64,000 nucleotides of DNA from Streptomyces pactum (GTDB taxonomy: Bacteria > Actinomycetota > Actinomycetes > Streptomycetales > Streptomycetaceae): assembly GCF_002005225.1 (NCBI RefSeq), contig NZ_CP019724.1:1488001-1552000 (forward strand), written 5' to 3'. This document shows, in pieces, positions 1 to 8,150 of this stretch (its first letter is position 1; each line of letters opens with the position of its first letter). Below the pieces are notes generated by a model. That model ran no database searches, was not told the DNA's origin, and saw only the letters and a program-made list of their open reading frames with translations. Made by a program: the position numbers and the translations under genes.

Positions 1-1420
1 GGTCGTAGCGTCCGCCGTCCACATAGGCGTCGACACTGGTCTGCGGGCCGGGACCGGCGGGCCGCGCCGCGCCGCCCCAGCCGTTGCGGGAGGTGTCGAT
101 GAGCATGCCGAGGTTCTGGTCGAAGCCGATCGAGACCAGTTGGTCGCGCATGGCCTGGGCGTAGGACAGCTCGTCGGTGTAGCGGTTCCAGTCGACCCAC
201 TTGGACTGCCGCACGGAGGTGCCGTTCACGGAGTCCGAGATCTTGAAGTGCTCCTCCTTCAGGGCACTGTAGTTGGCGGTGTTGACGATGAAGCCGTGCA
301 CGTCGGCGACGGTCGCCCCCTCGGTGTTGGCGGCGGTCTTGAACATGTCGGCGGAGGCGCCGAAGTTGTCGTCCCAGCCGAGCCAGCCGTGGTGGCCGGC
401 GTCGACGTAGTTGTAGACGTTGCCGACGTCGCCGAGCTTGTTCAGCGCGTATCCGACGCCCTTCTGGTAGTTGCCGTTGGCCTTCATCACGTCGCAGTTC
501 TCCGTGGCGGTCGGCCGCGGCGTGACGTTGGTGACGAGGTTGGGCAGCGAGTCGATCTCGACCGTGGTGACGATCCTGAGGTCCGCGTACTTCGGGTCGG
601 CGAGGATCGCGGCGATCGGGTCGATGTACTCGGTCTTGTACTTGCCGATCTCCGTCGGGCCCAGCTCGCCGTTGGAGGCGAGGGCCGAGCAGTCACGGCC
701 GGGCAGGTTGTAGATGACGAGCTGGATGGCGAGTTCGCCGGAACCCTTCTGCGCCAGCGCCTCGTCGAGGTGGTCGCGCAGCCCCATGCCGCCGTTCACG
801 CCCTCGATGGCGGCGGTCCGGTCGAGCCACACCCCGGTGGGCTGGTCGGCGATGCGGTCACCGCCGGGTTCGGCGGCGGCCTTCTCGGACCACTCCGGGT
901 TCACGTAGACCTTGGCGCCGTCATAGGGGTTGTCCACCCGGTCGGAGGGGCCACCGGGGTCCGGCGGGTCGGTCGGGTCGGGGGGATCGGTCGGTCCGCC
1001 GTCGTCGACGTTGCAGGTCACGCCGTTGAGGGTGAAGGTGGCGGGAATCGCGTTGCTGCCGCTGTAGGTGGCCTGGAAGCCGAAGCTCGCCGAACCGCCC
1101 GTGGGCAGGGTGCCGTTGTAGGACTCGTTGGCCGCGGTGACGGCGGCACCGCTCTGACTGACCTTCGCGTTCCAGCTGTTGGTGACCTTCTGGCTGCCCG
1201 CGTAGGTCCAGCCCAGCGACCAACCGGAGGTGGCGGCGCCGTTGTTGGTGACGGTCACGGCTGCGGTGAAGCCGCTGCCCCAGTCGTTCTGCACCTCGTA
1301 GTCGACGGTACAGGGGACGGCCGCCGCGCCGGCGTTCGCCGACTGGGCGGCGAAGGCCGTGCCGGAGGCCCCGGCGACCAGCGCCAGGGCAGCGAGCATC
1401 GCGGTTCTGCTACGGGTCAT
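1..1420 (-). CDS. Secreted GH6 cellobiohydrolase (exocellulase) with N-terminal CBM2, C-terminus cut by window edge
   Basis: Hydrolyses cellulose outside the cell, releasing cellobiose. The ATG at 1420 has AAGGAA nine to ten bases upstream and opens a signal peptide of about 27 residues ending near AFAAQSANA. A CBM2 cellulose-binding module (about 36-137, with the usual Cys near each end) is followed by a D/P/T-rich linker of TDPP repeats (about 138-160) and the GH6 catalytic domain. GH6 hallmarks are visible: YNLPGRDCSA (with the catalytic Asp of RDC), the TVEIDSLPNL segment and a GHHGWLGWDDN-like segment. About 473 residues are in the window and the end of the catalytic domain is missing. 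It is divergent from the GH48 gene and shares its CebR-type control region. Exo rather than endo action is inferred from the long loop-containing form of the family, not proven. Confidence 0.9.
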   Translation of the reverse strand, partial: MTRSRTAMLAALALVAGASGTAFAAQSANAGAAAVPCTVDYEVQNDWGSGFTAAVTVTNNGAATSGWSLGWTYAGSQKVTNSWNAKVSQSGAAVTAANESYNGTLPTGGSASFGFQATYSGSNAIPATFTLNGVTCNVDDGGPTDPPDPTDPPDPGGPSDRVDNPYDGAKVYVNPEWSEKAAAEPGGDRIADQPTGVWLDRTAAIEGVNGGMGLRDHLDEALAQKGSGELAIQLVIYNLPGRDCSALASNGELGPTEIGKYKTEYIDPIAAILADPKYADLRIVTTVEIDSLPNLVTNVTPRPTATENCDVMKANGNYQKGVGYALNKLGDVGNVYNYVDAGHHGWLGWDDNFGASADMFKTAANTEGATVADVHGFIVNTANYSALKEEHFKISDSVNGTSVRQSKWVDWNRYTDELSYAQAMRDQLVSIGFDQNLGMLIDTSRNGWGGAARPAGPGPQTSVDAYVDGGRYD

Positions 1421-1530
1421 GAGTGCGGGTTCCTTCTTTCGTGGGGGTGCGGGTGCTGTCGTCCCGGGCCGCGCGCACGCCGGGCGCGGCCCGCTGCCGG
1501 ACGGCATGGGGGTGCCGTCGTGATCGGGGG

Positions 1531-1665
1531 TCAGGAACGGCCCGCGGGCACGGTGGGACCGCCCGGGGGATGTACGGGCCGGCAGGCCGGCCGATGACGC
1601 GTGGGACAGGCCGCGACCGCGGCTAAAAGTCCTGAACGCGGAAGGTGGAGCGCGGGGTGTCGCAT
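1531..1665 (-). CDS. Possible 44-aa leader ORF in front of the GH6 gene
   Basis: A short reading frame lies between the imperfect CebR box and the GH6 start. Its ATG at 1665 is preceded by AAGGAG with a seven-base spacer, a better ribosome site than GH6 has. It encodes MRHPALHLPR... and ends with TGA at 1531, about 110 bases before the GH6 start. Codon 14 is TTA, the rare Leu codon read by the bldA tRNA. The peptide resembles no family I know, and only the ribosome site and position argue for translation. It may be a regulatory leader or chance. Confidence 0.25.
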   Translation of the reverse strand: MRHPALHLPRSGLLAAVAACPTRHRPACRPVHPPGGPTVPAGRS

Positions 1666-1713
1666 GAGCGACTCCTTGCAGTTCGGGCGCGCCGTGACGA
1701 ACGCGTCGACTGA

Positions 1714-1727
1714 TGGAACCGCTCCCA
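1714..1727. promoter_or_regulatory. Imperfect CebR-type operator, GH6 side
   Basis: TGGAACCGCTCCCA matches the 14-bp CebR/CelR consensus TGGGAGCGCTCCCA except at positions 4 and 6 and lies in the divergent GH6/GH48 region. CebR is the LacI-family repressor released by cello-oligosaccharides in Streptomyces. The function here is inferred from the match and the context. Confidence 0.6.
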
Positions 1728-1828
1728 CTGGTGCCAGTGAAGGTAGCGCCAAGTGACGGCAAAGAACAGGGGAGTCACCGACTTTCTCCCGACGCCACCT
1801 GTCGAATCTTTTCGACTCTCCACACATC

Positions 1829-1857
1829 TTGACCGCACTGGGCCCCCTCCTCACTAT
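1829..1857 (+). promoter_or_regulatory. Predicted promoter of the GH48 gene
   Basis: TTGACC (1829-1834) and CACTAT (1852-1857) are separated by 17 bases, a good fit to a vegetative sigma (HrdB-type) promoter. The perfect CebR box begins at the last base of the -10, so a bound repressor would cover the start site. Confidence 0.5.
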
Positions 1858-1870
1858 GGGAGCGCTCCCA
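1857..1870. promoter_or_regulatory. Perfect CebR-type operator TGGGAGCGCTCCCA
   Basis: A perfect 14-bp palindrome identical to the CebR/CelR operator consensus of cellulolytic actinomycetes. It lies about 60 bases upstream of the GH48 start codon and directly downstream of a predicted -10. It predicts repression without cellulose and induction by cellobiose or cellotriose. Confidence 0.85.
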
Positions 1871-1931
1871 CTGGTTCAAGGCTTGTTGCTCCTCCCCCAC
1901 CCTCCCCGAGCCGCAAGGAGGAACCAGCACC

Positions 1932-4853
1932 ATGCATCCCGGACACAGACGCAGACGCCGCACCGCGCGGCGGCTGTGGACGGCCGCACTGGCGGCCCTC
2001 GCGCTGCCTCTCACCATGGTGGGCACCGGCTCGACTCCCGCTCAGGCGGCGGCAGTTCAGTGCAGCGTGGACTACCGGACCAACGACTGGGGCGCCGGCT
2101 TCACCGCCGAGCTGACGCTCACCAACCGCGGCGCCGACGCCATCGACGGCTGGACGCTGACGTACGACTACGCGGGCAACCAGAGGCTGACCAACGGCTG
2201 GAACGGCACCTGGTCCCAGTCCGGGCAGACCGTCACCGTGAAGAACGCCCCGTACAACGCGCGGATCGCCGCGGGCGCCGCCGTCTCCACCGGCGGGCAG
2301 TTCACCTACAGCGGCGCCAACACCGCCCCGACGGACTTCGCGGTCAACGGCACCGCCTGCGCCGGTGCGCACCAGCCGCCGATCACCGTGCTGACCAGCC
2401 CGGAGGCGGGCGCGGTCTACTCGCAGGGCGAGGCGGTCCCGCTGGCGGCCACGGCGGCCGCCGCCGACAACGCCACGATCAGCAAGGTGGAGTTCTACGA
2501 CGACACCACGCTGCTGGGCACCGACAACAGCTCGCCCTACACGTACTCCGCCTCTGGCTTGACCGTGGGCAGTCATTCCCTGGTGGCGAAGGCGTACGAC
2601 AGCATGGGCGCCTCCGCGGACTCGACACCGGTCGGCATCACGGTCGCCTCGGGCCCGACCGTGGTGGCCACGCCCGCCCAACTGGGCGTCCAACAGGGCG
2701 AGTCGGGAACATACGAGGTCAAGCTCTCGAAGCAGCCCGCGGCGAACGTCGCGGTGACGACGGCTCGCGTGAGCGGGAACACCGGCCTGACCGTCCTGGG
2801 CGGGGCGACGCTCACCTTCACCCCGTCGAACTGGGCCACCGCCCAGCGGGTGACCATCGCGGCCGACGCCTCGGGCACCGGCTCGGCGGTCTTCGAGTCG
2901 ACGGCCCCCGGTCACGGCAAGGCCACGGTCAACGTGACCCAGCTCGCCGCCGCGAAGGACTACGACGCCCGCTTCCTGGAGCTGTACGGGAAGATCACCG
3001 ACCCGGCGAACGGCTACTTCTCGCCGGAGGGCATCCCGTACCACTCGGTGGAGACGCTGATCGTCGAGGCACCGGACCACGGGCACGAGACCACGTCCGA
3101 GGCGTACAGCTACCTGCTGTGGCTCCAGGCCATGTACGGCAAGGTGACCGGCGACTGGACGCGGTTCAACAACGCCTGGGAGATCATGGAGACGTACATG
3201 ATCCCCACGCACGCCGACCAGCCGACCAACTCGGCCTACAACGCCTCGAAGCCGGCGACGTACGCGCCCGAGCTGGACACGCCGAACGAGTACCCGGCCC
3301 CCCTGGACGGCGCGGTCTCCGTCGGCCCGGACCCGATCGCCGGTGAGCTGAAGTCGGCGTACGGCACCGACGACGTCTACGGCATGCACTGGCTCCAGGA
3401 CGTCGACAACACCTACGGCTACGGCAACTCGCCCGGCAAGTGCGAGGCGGGCCCGTCGGACACCGGCCCCTCCTACATCAACACCTTCCAGCGCGGCGCG
3501 CAGGAGTCGGTGTGGGAGACGGTGCCGCAGCCGACCTGCGACGCGTTCAAGTACGGCGGTCCGAACGGCTACCTGGACCTGTTCACCGGTGACGCGTCCT
3601 ACGCCAAGCAGTGGAAGTTCACCAACGCCCCGGACGCCGACGCGCGCGCCGTGCAGGCCGCGTACTGGGCGGACATCTGGGCCGAGGAGCAGGGCAAGGG
3701 CGACGAGATCGCCGGGACCCTCGACAAGGCCGCCAAGATGGGCGACTACCTGCGCTACGCCATGTTCGACAAGTACTTCAAGAAGGTCGGCGACTGCGTG
3801 GGGCCGACGAGCTGCCCGGCGGGCACCGGCAAGGACTCCTCGCACTACCTGCTGTCCTGGTACTACGCCTGGGGCGGCGCGGTGGACACCTCGGCGGGCT
3901 GGGCCTGGCGCATCGGCTCCAGCCACACCCACGGCGGCTACCAGAACCCGCTGGCCGCGTACGCGCTGAGCACCTACGACGACCTGAAGCCCAAGTCGGC
4001 CACCGGTGCGTCCGACTGGGCCAAGTCCCTCGACCGGCAGGTGGAGTTCTACCGCTGGCTGCAGTCGGACGAGGGCGCCATCGCGGGCGGCGCGACCAAT
4101 AGCTGGGCGGGCCGGTACGCGACGCCGCCGGCCGGTACGCCGACCTTCTACGGCATGTACTACGACGAGAAGCCGGTCTACCACGACCCGCCGTCCAACC
4201 AGTGGTTCGGCTTCCAGGCGTGGTCCATGGAACGGGTCGCCGAGTACTACCAGCAGAGCGGCGACGCGCAGGCCAAGGAGGTCCTGGACAAGTGGGTCGA
4301 CTGGGCGCTGTCGGAGACCACGGTCAACCCGGACGGCAGCTTCCTGATGCCCTCGACGCTGAAGTGGTCGGGACAGCCCGACACCTGGAACGCCTCGTCC
4401 CCCGGTGACAACGGCGAGCTGCACGTCACCGTCGCGGACTACACCAACGACGTCGGTGTGGCGGCGGCGTACGCCAAGACCCTGACGTACTACGCCGACC
4501 GCTCGGGCGACACCGAGGCGGCCGCGACCGCCAAGGCGCTGCTCGACGGCATGTGGGAGAACAACCAGGACGCGCTCGGCATCGCCGTCCCGGAGACCCG
4601 CGCCGACTACAACCGCTTCGACGACCCGGTGTACGTGCCGAGCGGGTGGAGCGGCACCATGCCGAACGGCGACACGATCGACGCCTCGTCGACCTTCTCC
4701 TCGATCCGCTCCTTCTACCAGGACGACCCGGCCTGGTCGAAGATCGAGAGCTATCTCGCGGGCGGTGCCGCGCCCACGTTCACCTACCACCGGTTCTGGG
4801 CGCAGGCGGACATCGCCCTCGCCATGGGTTCGTACGCGGAGCTTCTCGAATAG
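1932..4853 (+). CDS. Secreted GH48 exocellulase with N-terminal CBM2
   Basis: Processive cellobiohydrolase acting on crystalline cellulose. The ATG at 1932 follows AAGGAGG. The 973-aa protein has an Arg-rich signal peptide (about 1-39, ending AQAAA), a CBM2 module (about 41-140, Cys at both ends), an Ig-like beta-sandwich (about 148-240), a second beta-sandwich of Calx-beta-like character (about 243-335) and a full-length GH48 domain (about 336-973). The GH48 domain opens with [12 protein letters not shown], continues with [20 protein letters not shown] and keeps the aromatic-rich barrel segments to the end. GH48 and GH6 enzymes commonly act as an exo pair from opposite chain ends. Their divergent arrangement with CebR boxes fits a co-induced cellulase set. 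Confidence 0.95.
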   Translation: MHPGHRRRRRTARRLWTAALAALALPLTMVGTGSTPAQAAAVQCSVDYRTNDWGAGFTAELTLTNRGADAIDGWTLTYDYAGNQRLTNGWNGTWSQSGQTVTVKNAPYNARIAAGAAVSTGGQFTYSGANTAPTDFAVNGTACAGAHQPPITVLTSPEAGAVYSQGEAVPLAATAAAADNATISKVEFYDDTTLLGTDNSSPYTYSASGLTVGSHSLVAKAYDSMGASADSTPVGITVASGPTVVATPAQLGVQQGESGTYEVKLSKQPAANVAVTTARVSGNTGLTVLGGATLTFTPSNWATAQRVTIAADASGTGSAVFESTAPGHGKATVNVTQLAAAKDYDARFLELYGKITDPANGYFSPEGIPYHSVETLIVEAPDHGHETTSEAYSYLLWLQAMYGKVTGDWTRFNNAWEIMETYMIPTHADQPTNSAYNASKPATYAPELDTPNEYPAPLDGAVSVGPDPIAGELKSAYGTDDVYGMHWLQDVDNTYGYGNSPGKCEAGPSDTGPSYINTFQRGAQESVWETVPQPTCDAFKYGGPNGYLDLFTGDASYAKQWKFTNAPDADARAVQAAYWADIWAEEQGKGDEIAGTLDKAAKMGDYLRYAMFDKYFKKVGDCVGPTSCPAGTGKDSSHYLLSWYYAWGGAVDTSAGWAWRIGSSHTHGGYQNPLAAYALSTYDDLKPKSATGASDWAKSLDRQVEFYRWLQSDEGAIAGGATNSWAGRYATPPAGTPTFYGMYYDEKPVYHDPPSNQWFGFQAWSMERVAEYYQQSGDAQAKEVLDKWVDWALSETTVNPDGSFLMPSTLKWSGQPDTWNASSPGDNGELHVTVADYTNDVGVAAAYAKTLTYYADRSGDTEAAATAKALLDGMWENNQDALGIAVPETRADYNRFDDPVYVPSGWSGTMPNGDTIDASSTFSSIRSFYQDDPAWSKIESYLAGGAAPTFTYHRFWAQADIALAMGSYAELLE

Positions 4854-4922
4854 TCCCCGCCGGACGCTCCGAGGATCGGACGGTCGTTCGACTGCGGGCC
4901 GGTGTGTGGCCGGTCGCGCGGT

Positions 4923-4948
4923 CCCCGTGCCCCTTCAGGGGCGCGGGG
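4923..4948. repeat. GC-rich palindromic intergenic element, possible terminator
   Basis: Arms CCCCGTGCCCC and GGGGCGCGGGG surround a TTCA loop, giving an 11-bp stem with one G-T pair. Elements of this form are scattered through Streptomyces intergenic regions. It lies in the 247-bp gap between the GH48 stop and the GH74 start and may end GH48 transcription. I see no CebR box in this gap. Confidence 0.6.
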
Positions 4949-5100
4949 GGCACCGTCTCGTCCACGGCGACGTCTGACGGCTCCGTGTGCACGGTTCCGC
5001 CACCGGACGGCGGGACCACCTGCCGGGCGGCCCTCGTCCACGCCGAGGGACCGCCCGGTCCTCGCATGTTCCCCTCCTGACGGAAGGACGGTTCCCCACC

Positions 5101-7752
5101 GTGCGAAGAACCCGGATCCTCACGGCTCTGCTGGCCCTGGCGGCGGGCCTGCTCACGGGCGGTCCGCCCGCGGCCCTGGCCGCCGAGTCACCCAGGGCGG
5201 CGGCCGTCACCGCCGACACCTACACCTGGAAGAACGCACGTATCGACGGCGGCGGTTTCGTCCCCGGCATCGTCTTCAACCGCACCGAGAAGGACCTGGC
5301 CTACGCCCGCACCGACATCGGCGGCGCCTACCGCTGGCAGGAGGCGAGCCGGACCTGGACGCCGCTGCTGGACCACGTCGGCTGGGACGACTGGGGTCAC
5401 ACGGGCGTGGTCAGCGTCGCCTCCGACGCCGTCGACCCGGACCGGGTGTACGCGGCGGTCGGCACGTACACCAACGACTGGGACCCGGGCAACGGCGCGG
5501 TGCTGCGCTCGGCCGACCGGGGCGCGACCTGGGAGAAGGCGGACCTGCCGTTCAAGCTGGGCGGCAACATGCCGGGCCGGGGCATGGGCGAGCGCCTGGC
5601 CGTCGACCCGCACGACAACGACGTGCTGTACCTGGGCGCGCCCAGCGGCAACGGCCTGTGGCGCTCGACCGACGCGGGCGCGACCTGGTCCGAGGTGACG
5701 GCCTTCCCGAACCCGGGGAACTACGCGCAGGACCCGAGCGACACGAGCGGCTACGCCTCCGACAACCAGGGCATCGTCTGGGTCACCTTCGACGAGTCCA
5801 CGGGCACCGCGGGCACTCCCACGAAGACGGTCTACGTCGGGGTCGCCGACAAGGAGAACGCCGTCTACCGCTCGACCGACGCGGGCGCGACCTGGCAGCG
5901 GGTCACCGGGCAGCCCACCGGGTACCTGGCCCACAAGGGCGTCCTGGACGCGGAGAACGGCTACCTCTACCTCGCCTACAGCGACACGGGCGGCCCCTAC
6001 GACGGCGGCAAGGGCCGGCTGTACCGGTACGCGACGGCGACGGGCGCCTGGACGGACGTCAGCCCGGTCGCGGAGGCGGACACCTACTACGGCTTCAGCG
6101 GCCTGACCGTCGACCGGCAGAACCCCGGCACGGTGATGGCGACGGCGTACAGCTCCTGGTGGCCGGACACGCAGATCTTCCGCTCGACGGACAGCGGCGC
6201 GACGTGGACGCGGGCGTGGGACTACACGTCGTACCCGACCCGCGAGAACCGCTACACGATGGACGTCTCGTCGTCGCCGTGGCTGACCTGGGGCGCCAAC
6301 CCGACACCGCCCGAGCAGACGCCGAAGCTGGGCTGGATGACGGAGGCGCTGGAGATCGACCCGTTCGACTCCGACCGGATGATGTACGGGACGGGAGCGA
6401 CGATCTACGGCACGCAGGACCTCACGAAGTGGGACTCGGGCGGCAAGTTCGCCATCGAACCGATGGTGCGCGGCCTCGAGGAGACGGCGGTCAACGACCT
6501 GGCCTCGCCCCCGTCGGGCGCCCCGCTGCTCAGCGCGCTGGGCGACATCGGCGGTTTCCGGCACACGAGCCTGACCGAGGTGCCGTCGATGATGTTCACG
6601 TCCCCGAACTTCACCTCCACCACGAGCCTGGACTTCGCGGAGTCGAACCCGGACGTCGTCGTGCGGGCCGGCAACCTGGACGCGGGGCCGCACATCGCGT
6701 TCTCGACGGACAACGGCGCCAACTGGTTCGGCGGGACCGACCCGTCGGGCGTGAGCGGCGGCGGCACGGTCGCGGCGGGCGCGGACGGCAGCGGCTTCGT
6801 GTGGAGCCCGGACGGCGCCGGTGTGCACTACACGACGGGCTTCGGCACGTCCTGGCAGGCGTCGGCCGGCATTCCGGCCGGGGCGGTCGTCGAGTCCGAC
6901 CGGGTCGACCCGGACACCTTCTACGGCTTCGAGTCCGGGAAGTTCTACGTCAGCACGGACGGCGGCGCGACCTTCACCGCGTCGGCGGCGACCGGCCTGC
7001 CCGCCGGTGACAGCGTCCGCTTCAAGGCGCTGCCGGGCGGGGAAGGGGACATCTGGCTGGCCGGCGGGGCGGCGGAGGGTCCGTACGGCCTGTGGCACTC
7101 GACGGACGGCGGCGCGAGTTTCACCAAGCTCCCGGGCGTCGAGGCGGCCGACACCGTCGGCTTCGGCAAGGCGGCACCGGACGCGACCTACCAGACCCTC
7201 TTCACCAGCGCGAAGATCGGCGGTGTCCGCGGCATCTTCCGCTCCACCGACGAGGGTGCCACCTGGACCCGGGTCAACGACGACGCCCACCAGTGGGGGT
7301 GGACCGGCGCCGCCATCACCGGCGACCCGCGCGTGTACGGGCGGGTGTACGTGGCGACGAACGGGCGCGGGGTCGTCTACGGCGACACCGCCGGCACCGG
7401 TCCCGGCCCGGGACCCGACCCGACGCCGACCGGCGCCTGCGCGGTGACGTACACGGTCACCAACCAGTGGACGGGCGGTTTCCAGGCCGACGTACGGCTC
7501 ACCAACACGGGCACCTCCGCCTGGACGGGCTGGTCCCTGGGCTGGTCGTTCGGCGGCGATCAGAAGGTGACGCAGATGTGGAACGCCGGGCACACCCAGT
7601 CGGGTACGACGGTGACGGCTGAGAACGTCGGCTGGAACGGCAACGTGGCACCCGGCGCGTCGGTGGGCTTCGGCTTCACGGGGAGCTGGTCGGGGACGAA
7701 CGCGGAACCGACGTCGTTCAGGCTGGGCGACCAGGTCTGCGAACAGGCGTGA
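5101..7752 (+). CDS. Secreted GH74 xyloglucanase with C-terminal CBM2
   Basis: Cleaves the beta-1,4-glucan backbone of xyloglucan outside the cell. The GTG at 5101 is chosen because it opens a clean signal peptide (RRTRILTALLALAAGLL, cleaved near ALAA) and follows GGAAGGA. An upstream in-frame start at 4987 would add a charged non-secretory extension. The 883-aa protein has a tandem beta-propeller GH74 domain (about 35-760) with repeated Asp-box motifs (S-T-D-x-G-A-T-W type), then a GPGPGPDPTPT linker and a CBM2 module (about 779-883). It lies downstream of GH48 on the same strand, which suggests joint deployment against hemicellulose-coated cellulose. Endo versus reducing-end exo mode cannot be read from the sequence. 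Confidence 0.93.
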   Translation: MRRTRILTALLALAAGLLTGGPPAALAAESPRAAAVTADTYTWKNARIDGGGFVPGIVFNRTEKDLAYARTDIGGAYRWQEASRTWTPLLDHVGWDDWGHTGVVSVASDAVDPDRVYAAVGTYTNDWDPGNGAVLRSADRGATWEKADLPFKLGGNMPGRGMGERLAVDPHDNDVLYLGAPSGNGLWRSTDAGATWSEVTAFPNPGNYAQDPSDTSGYASDNQGIVWVTFDESTGTAGTPTKTVYVGVADKENAVYRSTDAGATWQRVTGQPTGYLAHKGVLDAENGYLYLAYSDTGGPYDGGKGRLYRYATATGAWTDVSPVAEADTYYGFSGLTVDRQNPGTVMATAYSSWWPDTQIFRSTDSGATWTRAWDYTSYPTRENRYTMDVSSSPWLTWGANPTPPEQTPKLGWMTEALEIDPFDSDRMMYGTGATIYGTQDLTKWDSGGKFAIEPMVRGLEETAVNDLASPPSGAPLLSALGDIGGFRHTSLTEVPSMMFTSPNFTSTTSLDFAESNPDVVVRAGNLDAGPHIAFSTDNGANWFGGTDPSGVSGGGTVAAGADGSGFVWSPDGAGVHYTTGFGTSWQASAGIPAGAVVESDRVDPDTFYGFESGKFYVSTDGGATFTASAATGLPAGDSVRFKALPGGEGDIWLAGGAAEGPYGLWHSTDGGASFTKLPGVEAADTVGFGKAAPDATYQTLFTSAKIGGVRGIFRSTDEGATWTRVNDDAHQWGWTGAAITGDPRVYGRVYVATNGRGVVYGDTAGTGPGPGPDPTPTGACAVTYTVTNQWTGGFQADVRLTNTGTSAWTGWSLGWSFGGDQKVTQMWNAGHTQSGTTVTAENVGWNGNVAPGASVGFGFTGSWSGTNAEPTSFRLGDQVCEQA

Positions 7753-7757
7753 TTCTT

Positions 7758-7790
7758 CGGGAGGGCGCGTACCGGCGGCGCGTCCTCCCG
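7758..7790. terminator. Strong hairpin terminator after the GH74 gene
   Basis: A 12-bp stem (CGGGAGGGCGCG with CGCGTCCTCCCG, one G-T pair) with a nine-base loop begins six bases after the GH74 stop. There is no long T-run, as is usual in Streptomyces. Confidence 0.75.
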
Positions 7791-7889
7791 TCTCCGTGAC
7801 CAGTGCGCCCGTTTCACGCCCTTGTGGCCCTGCCGCGCTTCTTCGACCGTGGTGTGAGCGGGGGTGGTGGCGAGGACAGGGGGCGCCGC

Positions 7890-8135
7890 ATGGCGCGGAC
7901 GTGGGAGGGCGTGGCGGGGCGGCTGTCGCTCCAACTGGCGGTGCTGCTGCACCGGACGGTCACGGGCAGGGCCGCGAAGAAGAGACACCAGCACTGGCGG
8001 GACGCCGCTCTGCGCGCCGCGCACCGGCGGGGCGTACCGGTGGAGGTGATCGCCTCCCGGACGCGGCTGACGCAGAGACGGGTCAGGACGGTGGTCACCG
8101 GCGGGAAGCCCCCGCCGGTGGACGAGGCCGCGTGA
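7890..8135 (+). CDS. Small helix-turn-helix-like protein (hypothetical)
   Basis: An 81-residue protein starting MARTWEGV. Codon third positions are almost all G or C through the whole frame, which supports real coding. The C-terminal half (HRRGVPVEVIASRTRLTQRR) has the spacing of a helix-turn-helix: a helix, a G-V turn, then a recognition-like helix. It may bind DNA, but there is no recognisable sensor or partner domain. A start at 7803 is possible, but the added residues are glycine/arginine-rich and look non-coding. It converges with the PL11 gene, 15 bases between stops. Function unknown. Confidence 0.5.
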   Translation: MARTWEGVAGRLSLQLAVLLHRTVTGRAAKKRHQHWRDAALRAAHRRGVPVEVIASRTRLTQRRVRTVVTGGKPPPVDEAA

Positions 8136-8150
8136 GGCCTCGCGGACGGA

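Noticed and set aside
140..1597. A 485-codon plus-strand frame across the GH6 gene
   Set aside because: Shadow of the GH6 coding strand, which has signal peptide, CBM2 and GH6 motifs.
1854..4790. A 978-codon minus-strand frame opposite GH48
   Set aside because: Shadow; the plus frame has a complete secreted cellulase with a strong ribosome site.
4987..5100. Upstream start adding 38 residues to the GH74 protein
   Set aside because: The extension is charged and would mask the signal peptide; GTG 5101 gives a proper secretory N-terminus.
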